Below, in pieces: positions 1 through 12,300 of a DNA stretch of 25,000 nucleotides; positions within the stretch are counted from its first letter, which is position 1, and the number at the start of each line of letters is the position of its first letter. The DNA is taken from contig JABUQX010078438.1 in the NCBI GenBank assembly GCA_015478945.1, positions 1 through 25,000 of the forward strand, read 5' to 3'. Below the pieces are notes generated by a model. The model was not told the origin of the DNA and ran no database searches. It saw only the letters and a program-made list of their open reading frames with translations. The translations under genes were made by a program, and so were the position numbers. This DNA comes from Trachelipus rathkii. Taxonomy: Eukaryota; Arthropoda; Malacostraca; Isopoda; Trachelipodidae.

Positions 1-1070
1 TATATATTATTAATTTATATTAAATTATTTATAATATATTTGTATTTATATTAAATTATGAGTTTTATTTATTATTATTTATTATTATATATATTAATGT
101 ATGTGTAGTTACCCGTAATTATAATCCAGCAGTTAACGTGTTTCAATGGCGTCAATAAAATCGGCAATAGTATTTTTTCTCAATCGTTATCATTGCTGTC
201 ATCCGAATGCATCGGTCAATGTGTATTGCTGGGATTATTCATTGTCAGATTTAATTTATTTAAGTAACATCAATATTAAGAATTTTCGGGTATAATATAA
301 AGTCTCAATAAATAATTTATAATTAATAATAATTTATGAAAAAGAATAATAATTTAATTAATTAATAATAATAAATAATAGTAATATTTAATTAAATATA
401 ATTAATAGATTAATAATAAATAATAGATACATATATATTGAATAATGATATATATATATATTAGTATTTATTAAGTATTATATATATATTATATAATATT
501 ACATAATATAGATATATCTGAATACTCTTTATACTTTATACTCTGTTATATAGTATATATATATATATATTGTATTATATTTATATATATTAATATATTT
601 ATTATTTAATTTAGTTATATCATATTATTATCTATATCTATTAATTAGTATATTATTTATTAATTATTATTATTATTATTATTATTTGATTTATTATTTT
701 ACCCTTACTATTTATGTTAACATATAAACTATTATCTCGAAAATAAATATTCTCAGTTATTCTCTTTTTAATATAAGAATAAAATTAATATTTTTACGTT
801 GCAATAAAAATTGACGAATTGTCGACGTATAGACGATGATCAGTACCGATTGAATAAAATGATAATATGTCAACGATTTATGCACGGATAATTATAACTG
901 GTATTGACGTGAGTACACGTGTCTTACTATTTGTGATTAATTACTTTTAATTATTATATTCGTGTATACTATATATATATGTAATTATTTCGTAATTACT
1001 TTTATATTATATATTATCTCGTATTGGTCATATATTGGTAGGTGGGATATGGTTAGTCTATCTCGTGGGT
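1..1070. other. AT-rich low-complexity DNA, no gene
   Basis: The stretch is mostly A and T in roughly equal amounts, with short TAT, ATTT and TAATAA runs and one small (ATT)n at about 667-688. Two islets have ordinary composition: about 110-300, and about 770-930. Every frame is closed by frequent TAA and TAG stops. I see no coding signal, RNA gene or transposon end. Confidence 0.7.
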
Positions 1071-1072
1071 GA

Positions 1073-2640
1073 GTGATATGTAATATTTTTGTTTATTTTT
1101 ATTTTTATTTTTATATTTATATATTTTTAGGAACATGTTACATCCCATTGCTTTTTATAAAGGTGTTTATGGTCTCGAAAATATATAGCGTCATTATATG
1201 TTTATTAGTTTTATTATTAGTATGCTGCTTATGTATTAATTTATATTACGTAGTTGTATAATGATGGATTAGGATTTAGGTGATGTGTTTGTGTTGCTTT
1301 TCTTTTATTTGTTTTTTTCTTTATTTTTTTTTTTATATCTCTTCGCTAAAAATCTTTTTTTTTTCTTTTTTTTTCATAGGGTCTTATACTTTTATGCGCT
1401 CAGGTTCGATCTTGTAGTATGTTCTGGTCGCCTGTCACATCATTCTGCATTCTCTTACATACTCTATAGCGATGATATTTACTCTTGCACGAATTGGTGT
1501 TACCTACATTTACTGAAAATTAGATTGTACCGTTGGGTATTAGTAGAATATCTTTATAATATAGTTTATTATTGTTATATTATATATTTTATATTAAGTT
1601 ATTATCATTTATATTATCATATTTAGTAATATAGTAGTATTATTAGTACTTAAACAATATTTACTATATTATTGCATTAATATAAGTACTATATATATAT
1701 CATAGTTTTATTATTATTAGTGATGGGAGATACTATTTTATTATGATAATATAATATTCTATTATATATTTAGTTCTGTATTTTTTATAATATTAATTAT
1801 AGTATAATATTAATATATATTTTTTCTAGAATTCATTAAAGTTATATCTATATAATTATCTACTTAATGTTGCATGTATTCAAGTTTATAAATCTTATTA
1901 TTTATTACCTATCATTTTTCGTAGTATTTTTAGTTCGTCTCATCATTGTAATTATTATTTATTTTTTTATTATATAGATATATATTATTTATATATATAT
2001 TAATTAATATTATTAATGATATATTATATTATAGTTATATATAATTTTATTATTATTATATATATATATATATTTATTATTATTATATTTAATATTAGGC
2101 TATAAATATACATATGATTATGTATATATTTATCTATGTGTTTTTATGATTGATTATTATTTGTTTATTATTTATTATTATATATTATTTATATATATAT
2201 ATTTATATCATATCAAATATATATATATTATATTATAATATAGTATATATTAGTCTATATATATATATTTATTATTATATAAGTTTATTTATATATATAT
2301 TATAGTATTATTATATAATATTATTATTTGATAACTATTAAATTATTTTATATATATATGATTATATAAATATATATATATATATACTATGTATATTGTA
2401 TATAGTAATATATACAGAGAACAAGATTCTTTCTACTTAATTATATATATATAGGTTAGTATATTATTATTATATTAATATATTAATATATATTATTTTT
2501 TAGTAGTATAATATTTTATCATTATTATATTTATATGAATATATTATACTATTTTATATGTTATTTATAATATTTTCATATTATTATATTTAATTATATC
2601 ATTATTATATCTTTAATATCTATATTATTGTGTAGGGCTT
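1073..2640. other. T-rich to AT-rich low-complexity DNA, no gene
   Basis: Thymine dominates the + strand from here on. Positions 1284-1377 are close to a T homopolymer broken by C and G. Positions 1560-2640 are TAT/ATT/TTA low-complexity sequence with short (AT)n runs. Two small + strand frames (1073-1261 and 1285-1626) read almost only as F, L, Y, I and V, which is what T-rich random sequence gives, so I do not call them genes. I see no transposon termini or RNA. Confidence 0.7.
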
Positions 2641-3230
2641 TCTTCTTGCTCAAGTTTTTGTTGCTATATGTAATATAGTGTGAATTCATGCTTATTCTTT
2701 CCAGCCGGAGAGTTCTTTAATGGGGGGTGGTTCCGTGTTGCTCTTTTTCGTTTTATTGTTATATGTCTGCTATAATGCGTTAATCATTTATTCAGTATCG
2801 TCACTATACCATTTTTGGTTATCTTTTGTTTTTGGCTAGTTTTTATCTCATTCACTAGTTTCAGTACTTTATCTTATAAGATAAATACTATCTTAGAGAT
2901 CAGTATAGTTGAGTATTCCTACATCATTCTTTTAAGTAAATGTTAAATTTTATTTATTTTATTTTTATATTATATAGTTTATATTCCTATTCCTTTTTTT
3001 TTTATATATTCTTTATTACTTTTTATATTACTTATATTAAATATTCTTATTTTTATGCATCATATTTGTGTTCAATCTGCTATAGCTCATGCTCCTAGCA
3101 GCATATCATTATATTTTTTTTAAGAAAAAATGAATTTTATTGTTAATACTAATATATTCTCCTTCGCAAACAAAAAACTATCTTATAAATAAATCTTACA
3201 TATTTATATTATGATATATCGCTTTTCTAA
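2640..3230. other. T-rich unique DNA, no gene
   Basis: Composition is mixed but T-dominated, with pyrimidine-rich patches and no tandem repeat beyond short T runs. No open frame of useful length and no recognised motif is visible. Confidence 0.6.
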
Positions 3231-4730
3231 TTTTTTATATCCGCTATGGTGGGGAGAGTATAAAAAAATTGGCGGTATGTTATGGTCAATAGAAGGTGAC
3301 GTGATAGATTAAGCGGAGCTGGTGGTTATTAGTTATTAGGGCGGTTTTTGTAGCTTGCGCGCACTTACCTATATATTATATATTCTTACTTATTACTTTT
3401 TGACCTATAGTATTAATGAATTAGACTATTTATTTAACGAGTCTATCATTTATGTCCTACGAGAAGGTGGTCGTATTATTGATTTTATTTAGTTCCTGTA
3501 AGTCGCGCCTTCTCATATTCTTTACGGTAGGGTTTATATCCGTTATTATCTCGGGCGAAAAATCGTATGAAATCGTATGGGTTAGCATGGAAAAATATCA
3601 GGAGGAAAAATGTTGAGGAGTAGAGGAGGAGAGGTGAATGATGGTATTATCTTTAGATAGGCAGTTCAAATTTTAGAGTTTAATACTATTACTGCCTGGT
3701 ATGCCTGTACAAATAGTGTAGGAAATTACTCATTATGAAGTAGTGATGGTGTGATCAAATTGGTGTTTGTTGTTATTGTTTATTTGGAATAGTAGTATAA
3801 AATGGAGAGAGAATTATAATATATTATTATTATTACTTTTGTAGTTATAATTATTTATACTTGATGAGTGCACCCTTGTTGTTTTAGTATTCGAGTCTAT
3901 GGTAAGAGCTTTTTGGTTGTGGTGTGATGTTGACTAGAATTTTTAATTGGTATCACTTGGGATGGTTGTATATTTATAGAAGTGGTCTTGACGCGTGAAG
4001 AAGGTCAATATTTTTTGTCGTTGTGTGGGGTTCGTGAGCGATCAGGGTTGCCTGTAGGTGTTTCTCTGTGTATTCAGGGTATGTATTTTTTAGTTTTTTA
4101 TTTTGTTTGATATGTATGATTTTTGGAGTAGTTGCTTATGAGGTGTTTTGCTGAGTTGGATAGGGCTTATTGGTTCTTGTGGAATGGCGTGCGTGTTTAG
4201 GTTTTGGATTGAGCTTGTTGTGATATTGTTAGGGTGGTTTTGGATTGATAATATTTCTATGTTTTATTACGGTTTATATTTCTGGTGAAATGTTGCGGTT
4301 GAAATTTTTGCGGTATCCTTGGTATTGTAGCATTGCGTGTTCTCTGAGTGCTCCATACTTTTGAGCCATAGATAGTTTTGTTGTTTTTTTAGTCGTATCT
4401 TGACTTGTGGCTACTTTTTCTGTTGGCTCTATTGTTTTAGTAGTGGGTATTTGCTAAACATTTTAGCTGCCAGGTTTAGATAATATACAGAGGGTTTAAC
4501 TTTGTTAGTTTTATGTAAAAGTTCCATTAAGTTTTAGTGGCTGTTTATTTTTTGTGGCGGTCGTGTGTTATTGGATTTTTATTTTTTGTGTTTTTCATTG
4601 AAGTATGTATTTTATTTTTTATTTTTTACTATTCTTTTTCTGGTTTTTCTTATTTAATTTTTTATTGATGATTTTTGTTTGTTATCTTATTTATCTTTAC
4701 TTAAAAGCTAATATCGAAATGTAGAGTTTC
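3230..4730. other. T/G-rich strand-asymmetric DNA, no gene
   Basis: The + strand is rich in T and G and poor in C. Two blocks counted by hand: 3901-3960 has A 12, C 4, G 18, T 26; 4141-4200 has A 8, C 5, G 23, T 24. TG and TTG words are frequent, but no regular period is kept. This could be an old decayed (TG)n-type repeat, or an intron with strong strand asymmetry. Stops are frequent in all frames and I see no gene. Confidence 0.6.
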
Positions 4731-5100
4731 ATGTCTCATAATTTTCTATATTTTCATTCTATTTCTTTTTTTTGTTTGTGTGGTTTTCTATTCCGGCTCT
4801 TCTGGTCGGACTTGTTAGTCTTTTTTTACTGTCTATATATTTTTTTTGAGATAGTTAAGTCTTCCAACGTAACTTTAATACGCTACAGCTTTGTATGGGC
4901 ATTCTCTTATTTCCACATTAGTTCTGTAGGACAAGAGATTGGGTAGATTTCGAGCTCTGGTCGTACATTAGTAGGTCGGTTGGAGCCTCTAAAAGTATCT
5001 TATATTATTAACCCGTAACTTAGGCCTTTACTAATACGGCCTTTCTTTAACTATCTGCCTTTCTATTATGTGAGCAATTAATAATAATTGTATTTAGTCG
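4731..5100. other. T-rich DNA with a spurious small open frame
   Basis: A 71-codon + strand frame at 4731-4946 is mostly F, L, S and Y, with no recognisable domain. The T-richness of the strand explains it, so I do not call it a gene. The rest is T-rich unique sequence. Confidence 0.6.
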
Positions 5101-6300
5101 ATATTATATATATCTATGTAAAGGTGTCACGAGCCAGATTGGTCGCTTATCATCACGGGTCCTTTGTGATATAAGTAGCGGTTTCCCTTTTATGCTATGT
5201 ATTATCACCGAGCATTCTTAATCTCACCTTTTGTGATATAGGTATGCATAATTTTCCATAAACAGTAGGTATACAAATTTCGAAGAAATAAAGAGTAGGC
5301 AATTAGAGTGTAGGGAAAATCTACATTATTGTATATAAGCCGGTGAAATCGACGGCTCAGAGACACTTGGTGTACGAAGCATTATTGCTTAGTGCATACT
5401 GCATATGAGAGGCTTTTTATATGTATTAATGAGACTGGCGGGGGCGTGAGCGAGAGGTGGTTATTGACAAGTTAATGAGACATCACAATGTCAGATCTTT
5501 ATTGATAGGGCATGTGATGTCATCCTGTATATGAGAACCACTTAAATCCTATGTGGAGGGTACACAGAGTTAGTAAGATGTAGCGGGTGAGTTGCGGTGT
5601 GTACACAGAAGTTCGTCGCGCAGGGTTGGCACCAGTTTATTGAATGACTGTGAGAAAAGAGAGTGTACTGGCGGGGAAAGATCATTAAACTAGAATCTGT
5701 ATAGATTCTCGTGATTTTTATCGCCTATTCTAGTCTCAGGTTTGTGTGTCTTTTCTTGTTCACGTGTTGTTTGCAGTTTAGTTTCGCGCGATTGCCTGGT
5801 CGCGAGTGTGTCACTTGGCAGTTTGAGGATAGCCTTTTAAAGGGGCGAGATTGCACGAGGAGAGGTGAGGGGAATTGGTGTTGCGGCGTGGGTCTGACGC
5901 TGCGGCGCGGTGTGTAACTACATGAATGTAAAATGTTTAATAGACATCTATTGTGTATAGTAATTAATGGTATCTCAATATATATCATAGAGGTGTCTAT
6001 TTAATATAGTTTGTGGTCTACAGAGACTCTATTTAATCATTTGTGTATTTATCACGCATAATTATTTCCTTTGAATGGTTTTGGGCAATGTTTTTTTCGC
6101 TATTGGCTTAGTTTTAGCTGGTGTACTATGATCGTTTTTTCATTTGTTTTTTGTAGTCTACGTTGTCTGTGAGGTTCAGGGTTGCATAGTAGTTAGAGTT
6201 ATCAATGGAGTTATTTGTTAGGGTTAGTTCTATATAATCTTTTTGGGTATCATTTTATCTGTAATATATTGCTTGGCTTCTTTTATTTGGTTGGAACTTA
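5100..6300. other. Normal-complexity islet, unrecognised
   Basis: Composition is more even here than in the flanks. Short frames lie on both strands over the same place, about 5711-5988. Their products are short, resemble no family I know and shadow one another, so neither is called. Two similar 18-nt words sit 67 bp apart (TCCTTTGTGATATAAGTA at 5160 and CCTTTTGTGATATAGGTA at 5227). This may be an old interspersed repeat or plain unique sequence. Confidence 0.5.
5692..5709. repeat. Short perfect inverted repeat
   Basis: AGAATCT (5692-5698), a 4-nt loop GTAT, then AGATTCT (5703-5709). The 7-bp stem is perfect. It is not followed by a T run or linked to a gene, so no terminator role is implied. 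It may be chance in a window this size. Confidence 0.5.
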
Positions 6301-7080
6301 TCTATATACTGCTATCATATATTTGTGAAAGTTTAGTATTTTTTATTTTAATCATTATACTTATATTAGTTTATTTAATTATTATATAAATTACCTTTTA
6401 AGATTCCTCAAAATGATGATATTATGTATTATTATAGCGCAGTATTATATAATATACTATTAAGTTAATATAATATTATATATAGCTTTAAGTTTATCTT
6501 GGTTTAGTCTAATAAATAAAATTAGACAAGATAAACGTGAGTTTAGCATCGTGGCATCTAATAAAATGGTAGTATATATCGTTTAGAAAAGTTCCGTATT
6601 GGCAATGTTCATAGGTGGTACATCTGAGTTGCGTCCTATCCAAGTTAAGGGTGGAGTCTTAAGTGTGGAAAACGTCTGATGTCTGTATAATTAAGAATGG
6701 GATAAAAGATAACAGTTATGCTTGCCGTATTACTACTTAAAGTAGGGGTGAGAAATGGTGCTTCATTGGATTTTTAAAATTTGTATTCCCATATGAACTC
6801 GAGTGGAGTAGAGTGGACCCAGAAGGGCATTACATGCCCGGGTTGACCATACGGCGTCGTAGTAATGTTACCGTAATGGAGTATTGTCTGGGAGAAGCGA
6901 CGCCTTGTAAAAAGACGTAATAATGACTTATGATATATAGTGTATGAATGAAGATTATATAAGTAAGCGTATATATGATTATAGTATATATATATAATAT
7001 ATATATATTTATTCGGATCGTCGGAAATATAGAGTAAAATATATATGATAGAATTAAAATAAGTCATTTAACTAAATTGA
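6300..7080. other. AT-rich DNA with a small GC-richer patch, no gene
   Basis: The stretch is mostly AT-rich. About 6580-6930 is of normal composition and includes a perfect hairpin GGGCAT-TAC-ATGCCC at 6825-6839. A 97-codon minus-strand frame (6774-7067) runs through this patch, but its N-terminal half is translated (TA)n low-complexity DNA (Y, I and N runs). The C-terminal part matches nothing I recognise. I treat it as accidental, with a small chance of an old repeat fragment. Confidence 0.45.
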
Positions 7081-7084
7081 ATAT

Positions 7085-7300
7085 GAATTATAACTATATG
7101 TGCTTAGTGTGTGAGTAGTGTGGGTGCTGGTGTGCTAGCGTTTTTATATTTTCCTAACATCGACCGTTCCTGTTAGTTGTAGTGGTGGTGTTGGGTAGGT
7201 GGCGTTGTCGTGGTGGGTGGGGTGTAGATGTTGGTTGGGTGTGATTTTGGTAATTTCTTTGTGTGTGTAGTGAGCTGTTGATCAACGTTGGGCTTGAAAG
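7085..7300 (+). repeat. G/T-rich degenerate TG tract with G runs
   Basis: The + strand here is nearly all G and T. GTGTG and GGTGG words are frequent, and several GG/GGG/GGGG runs fall between 7170 and 7240. It reads as a decayed (GT)n/(GGT)n microsatellite. The closely spaced G runs could allow two-tetrad G-quadruplexes, which is inference from spacing only. Confidence 0.5.
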
Positions 7301-7769
7301 TATTTATAGCTACCCGGTCGGAATTGTAAATTTATTTTTGAGTCGTGGTTTACTTTATATATTACAGAATTATCCGTATTGACTGTTGGCTCTATTTTGA
7401 TTATATTTTTATAATTCTCTTTTTCTTATGCTATTTTATTACCCAGTTTTTAATTATTTCTATTGTTATGAATTATTATAATCTACTTTAATAAAATCTT
7501 ATTTCGATTCTTGCTCCAATTATTCCATTATTAATTAGACTCTCACTCTCACATCTTATTTCTATTTGATTGCACTGTATTATTCCCTATTATTAATGAT
7601 CTATTTCTGCGGGATCTACTTATTCAGTATGCATATTATTAGATTATTATTAGTTTTATTATTATCGTTAATACAGTTGAAAGTATTCCTTATTATTATT
7701 TTTATTATTATTATTATTCTTATAATTAATTATTATGGGTATTATTTATTGTTATTATTATTTTATTTA

Positions 7770-7802
<33 letters not shown>

Positions 7803-7950
7803 GATTTGTCCGCCTGTTTTTCTATTTACTTATTATTATTCAAGTTATTATTATTCAGTGTATTTGTCCAGAGGCGAACCAAGACCTTGTCTTCTTTTAA
7901 AATTCTCTCTATGTGTGTGTCTCGTATTCCTTTAGAAATTTGATACCTAT
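7300..7950. repeat. T-rich DNA with (ATT)n microsatellite
   Basis: Imperfect trinucleotide ATT/TTA repeats run from about 7560 to 7860. The purest arrays are near 7695-7728 and 7770-7803. A 125-codon frame at 7566-7943 is made of I and L runs because it translates this microsatellite, so it is not a gene. Confidence 0.75.
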
Positions 7951-8700
7951 CAATTGATTTGCTGGAAAGTGTGTAAAACGCTATGCAGTAGTCACCATAT
8001 AGATAGAGGCGATTCGACTACAAACATCGAAGATTTGTATATTAGACGTGCGATGCCATTACTATTATATCTGATTTAGTCTAGAATATATTAAATAAAG
8101 ATTAATGGTGAAGTTTTTATTTAAATCTGTAAATAGATAGTTATTATTATTAAGGAGTTATTTATTATAATAATTTTATTATTCGTCTAATAATTATATC
8201 TAATTGTTTTATTATGTATATGTATATATTTTTATGTTACCGGTATATGTTACGTGAGTGAAGGTACTATTGATATATATAATTAAGTATATATATAAAG
8301 TATTTTTATATGAGGTGAAAGATGATTATGGATGCGGTATTTTCAATAGGACTTCCATTCTGCGCATCTGCTGATCGTATCGTGAATTGTACAATTTATT
8401 TTCCCTAGAAGATCGGGAAAGACAACTTCATCTATCCCCAGGTATAGAAGAATTTGTGCATAATGTTTGTGGATCTAGAAAAGTCTAATGTATCGGGTTT
8501 TGCTAGTGTGCACGGCATTACGTATTGTCTTCTGTCTTGCATGTATTATTTGAGCGCTCGTATAGCAAAGCTTCTTCGCTATTCAGATTTCAGCGTTCAC
8601 GCCTCATGAGATAAGATGTGGCTTACGTTCTATAATTACCTTATCGCGATATGGTGTGGTTATCGCATATCTAATTAAATATATTCTTAGTTGTTTCCAA
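7950..8700. other. Mixed unique DNA, no gene
   Basis: AT-rich unique sequence lies at 7950-8330, followed by more balanced sequence from about 8330. Frames are short and closed. I see no repeat, RNA or transposon signature. Confidence 0.5.
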
Positions 8701-9470
8701 TGATGTAGAGTACAGCCAGAAGGAAGTTATTTTGTTGTGAGTTGGATTGTTCTGTTGTATTGTTGTTTTTGAGGTTTATTTTCCGATTTTGTTAGTTATA
8801 GTGATCGAAGTTTATTGAGGATTAGTTGTATTATTGAGCATCTTCATGGTGTTCGTGGTAGTAGCTGTGGGCTGAGTAGTGAGATCGTTGAAAGTCATTC
8901 ATGAAATAGCTGGCACTGAGGGGAGCGAACAAATTGTCTTTTCTGCTGTCCGTGTGCTTTCATCTTTGTTCCGACATCGTAGGATACAACCATAACTGCA
9001 GCAAGGGGACATGCTAGCGTTTCTAGAAGGGGGGACCCATATAGTGTAGAGCTGGTCGCTTTGCCCACTTGAGTCAATATCGATGTGAACATACGAACTC
9101 AGTATGTAGTGACTAGGCGTTATTATGTTATGTCTATATGGGGTTTCACGTCTAGGTACTGTAGTCTAATCCCTAGCTTCACGTTATTGGATTCTTGTCT
9201 CATGCGCTCCGGTAGCCTGCTCTTATATATGTTATAGGCTGGGACGGGTTGGGGTAGATAGTCTCATATAGTTACCTCCATACTTTAGCTATGTATGTAA
9301 CTCAGTGACTAGTTAGCCTCTAGGCGCGGCTTTCGCCTGTGGTCCCCTTCTTTCTTTTTCAGATTCGTGGACTAGTGTGTCTTGTAGACTTGGTTTAGAA
9401 AATTTTGGATATATTGTTAGATGTTAAAGCGTAAGATGAGATGAACGATGTGATAGTATGTGTTATTAAG
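8700..9470. other. Normal-complexity islet, unrecognised
   Basis: GC content is clearly above the window average. A 65-codon minus-strand frame (8895-9092) has a mixed amino-acid composition rather than low-complexity runs, but it has no domain I recognise, and no splice pattern or neighbouring exon supports it. It could be an exon fragment, part of a decayed transposon, or chance. I do not assign a function. Confidence 0.35.
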
Positions 9471-9535
9471 GTTGTTGAATGGTAGCTAAGTGGCCTGGTG
9501 TAAATCCCGAAAACCTTGGGTGAATATTCCCGAGG
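9471..9535 (+). ncRNA. Weak tRNA-like (possible SINE head) sequence
   Basis: TAGCTAAGTGG at 9483-9493 fits the pol III A-box pattern. About 25 nt further on, GGTGAATATTCC (9519-9530) is only a poor match to a B box. No cloverleaf can be folded convincingly. This is a low-confidence candidate for a decayed tRNA-derived SINE; the A-box match may be chance. Confidence 0.15.
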
Positions 9536-10620
9536 AATAGTCTGGAGTGCTTTAGGGTTTTGTCAGTGGGGTAGTGTTGTTAATTGGTTTTTAATGTTAG
9601 TACAGGCGAGGCCGCTAGTTCGCGTCATTGTACTTAGAGGTATAGCCCAGGTGTGGAAAGGTACAATCGTTCAGGATTTGGCGAGAGTCGTTTAAAGGCA
9701 GCCATGTGTAGATTTGAGAGATGTGAGGTGAATATTCAGGGTGGGGAATGGGAACGGCATCGGAGGCGTAGTTACGGTGTGTTGTGACGAACAGTGTTAT
9801 AGCTGCAGGAGATAAGTGTTGGATATAGAGAATTGCTTGTTCCTTATTTACCACAGACTGATAGAGATTGGATGTTTAAAGTTCGGTGTGTACTGGAGGC
9901 TGTGTGCAGTGTGCTGGCACACACGATCTCGGGGCCCCCGGGAAGGAGACTCTGTTCGGCGAACGAATCAAAGGGGATTGGTCAGTCTATTAATTGCTCG
10001 GAATCGTCTGAAGGAAAGGAATGCAGTTTGGAATAGGCGCTGAAGGTGCATAATAGGAAGGTTTTTCTCTGAGGTTGGGGTGGTACGGGCTTTTTTGGGC
10101 CTACGGACTTAGTGCCTAGTTGGGAATCGATTACTCCCATCATTTCTGACTGAGGGATATTCTGCTCCATGCGCATGTCCGTTTTGTATATTTCCTGGTG
10201 CTGAGTTTTTGGTTTGTGACTGCAAGACGATTCTTTCTGCAACTTGGTAGGAAAGAGATTGAGGGATTGGTCGGGGCGTGGTGTTCGTCATTTTTGACTT
10301 ATAGGTCCTTATCTCTGCCCTTGGCTGCATTCTCGGCTTGCTACTGGTCGCTTCAGGCTAACTTTACCGAGAGGGGGTTCGCTGATGGTTTTATGGGTTG
10401 CCACCCACCCCTAGGTAGCAAAGTTGTTCCTTTTCAGCCTTCTGTCTCCTCCATAAATAGAGTTCGACACTACTGGTGTGAGTGTAAGCCTAGAGACCTG
10501 AAGATAAGAGACGACAGGACTAGCACTTTATTATGTTTTTCGGAAGTTTTGAGAAATCTATTCATGTTTCTAAGCATTTATTCAATTTTACTATCGCTAA
10601 AGGGGTACACTCTTTAGTTT
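9536..10620. other. GC-richer islet with short unidentified open frames
   Basis: This is one of the most balanced stretches in the window; 10381-10440 has 30 G+C of 60. It contains a 139-codon + strand frame (10198-10617), overlapping minus-strand frames (9982-10242 and 10109-10330), and 75- and 79-codon frames near 9615-10043. None shows a motif, signal peptide or domain known to me. Their overlap on both strands argues against all being real. The + strand 139-codon frame is the longest frame in the window not made of repeats, but it lacks supporting exon or start context. Decayed transposon or unique DNA are the likeliest explanations. Confidence 0.35.
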
Positions 10621-11532
10621 CTTCACGTTTTAATTAAGTTTCTTGTCCGATTGTTCTACTGCGCTAGAAGCAATAGGCATGTTAATTTTAAATCGCTTTA
10701 TTAAGTCATGTCTCTTAAGTTCTTCTGTTCAGCATATAGCGAAAATCAATATGAATAGATGTAGACTTTGAACTCAGTGAGTTGTGTGTGTGACTCTTTC
10801 AGCTCAGTGGTCAGTATTCTTTATTTTAGGTAACTCTACAGATGACATTATTAATTAAGTGTCTATCGACAAAATCATAGAGGAGATAGAGTCGGAGAAT
10901 ATAAGTCAGTATGATAGTCATTAAATGCGGTCGGCTCCAGTGCATGACTGATATATATTATCCTGGTACACGTGCTATCTTATGGTCTCTACTTACTTAT
11001 TTTAACTAATACTTAACCCGTAAGCTTTCTTAGTATCCTCCCCCCCAACTTTCCTATCTATATAATGAGGTGGTTATATATTCTGTTTGCTTGTATGCTT
11101 CATTTGTCGAGGTGCAATTGACCTACTGTAGCTCATGTTGAGGCGTTAGACAATGGTACGGTAGGGGGTATACGTATGGCCTACCATTATCACTGATACG
11201 TAGTTTTTAGCGGGCGTTCTTTTATGAGGCTGCCCTCAGTACTACTCGTTCACTTATATATGTACTACTCATACTTACTTATCTTATACTTATTCACTAT
11301 TATAGTGTTTGAAGCTCTCAGTGCCTCTTATTTGTTGATAGCGCTGTTCTACTGAAGAGGTCGCAGGATTACTAACCCCGTTCCTAGTGAGTAGTCCTAG
11401 CGTGATTCGGTAAGTAGATGTGTACGCTAACCTTCGAGGGCCACCCGCTCACTTGTATCTCTTACTCTTTGCCCCCTTCTTTTGAACTTCACCTTTAAGA
11501 CCTCCAAACTTTCAATGCTGCCATTGATCTTT

Positions 11533-11547
11533 CGATGTTTAACATCG
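11533..11547. repeat. Perfect inverted repeat, 7-bp arms
   Basis: CGATGTT (11533-11539), one T, then AACATCG (11541-11547). The arms are exact reverse complements around a single base. It lies 37 bp before another perfect hairpin. No gene context gives it a role. Confidence 0.55.
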
Positions 11548-11583
11548 TTGGGATTAGAAAGTCTTGTGGGCCGAATCGTAGGC

Positions 11584-11608
11584 AAATTAGCATGGTTTTG
11601 GCTAATTT
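11584..11608. repeat. Perfect hairpin, 8-bp stem
   Basis: AAATTAGC (11584-11591), a 9-nt loop, then GCTAATTT (11601-11608). It may be a chance palindrome or the end of an old palindromic element. No target duplication is evident around the pair of hairpins. Confidence 0.55.
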
Positions 11609-11640
11609 ATGCTTGTTGTGACGTAAATACTCTGAATTGA

Positions 11641-12300
11641 GTTTGTATTTAAACACTTTTCCGCTTTATTATTCTATATACTACTCTACGAATTTATTAC
11701 TATCTATGTCTTTACTCTATCTGTGATCTATCTATCTATCTAAGTCTATCTATCAATATCTATACTCACATGTATATAGTCTATCCTCATTCTGATCTAT
11801 CTGATTAGTTTGTGCTCAGTCTACTCTATCTTACTATAACTATCTATCTACTCATAAATGCTACTATTATGATAACCAGTCTATTATCTATCTATCTATG
11901 TGTATCTATCTATCTATTGATCTATCTATCTATCTATCTATCGTAGTTGCTATCTAACTCTATACTATCTATTTCTCATTCTAGTCTATGTATGTATCCT
12001 ATTATCTTATCTATAGAACACTCACTATTCTTCTAAGTACTTCTCTCTCTAATCTATCGTACTTTTGCGTTATCTATCCTATCATCTTTCACTCCTATTC
12101 TATGTGCTTACTCTACCTCTATGTTTATCTATTCTATTACTATCATCTATACTCGTGTCAAAATCGTCCTGTTCTTGATTGGGTCTGCGTCACTCTTCTC
12201 TCTCTTTCTTCCTTTTCTGTTCATCTTCATTCTATGAGTATAGATTTCACTCGAGTGGTTATCTCAGTCTTATCTCTATACTACTTTTAATTACTACTTA
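11641..12300 (+). repeat. Degenerate (TATC)n microsatellite tract
   Basis: CTAT/TATC words dominate. The purest arrays are at about 11723-11745 and 11883-11943, and broken copies continue to about 12300. The 100-codon frame at 11988-12290 is rich in Y, L and S and only translates this repeat, so it is not a gene. Frequent single-base departures from the tetranucleotide suggest an old array or poor base calling. Confidence 0.8.

Larger units (their letters stand above)
10621..11640. other. Mixed unique DNA with small hairpins, no gene
   Basis: Composition is ordinary, becoming C/T-richer from about 11200. A run of seven C lies at 11040-11046. Two perfect stem-loops sit close together near 11533-11608 and are listed separately. 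No open frame of note is present. Confidence 0.5.

Noticed and set aside
5725..5988. 87-codon minus-strand frame opposite a 68-codon plus-strand frame
   Set aside because: The two frames shadow each other, neither matches a known family, and no splice or start context favours either.
6774..7067. 97-codon minus-strand frame
   Set aside because: Its first half is translated (TA)n sequence; only the last part is of mixed composition and it is unrecognised.
7566..7943. 125-codon hydrophobic frame that looks like a membrane protein
   Set aside because: Its I/L runs come from the (ATT)n array; there is no independent coding evidence.
10801..10820. A-box-like phrase AGCTCAGTGG
   Set aside because: No B box within 30-80 bp downstream and no tRNA fold.
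11690..11945. Possible CRISPR-like or satellite array
   Set aside because: The repeat unit is only 4 bp (TATC) with no unique spacers; it is an ordinary microsatellite.
11988..12290. 100-codon frame with Y, L and S runs
   Set aside because: It is a translation of the degenerate (TATC)n tract.
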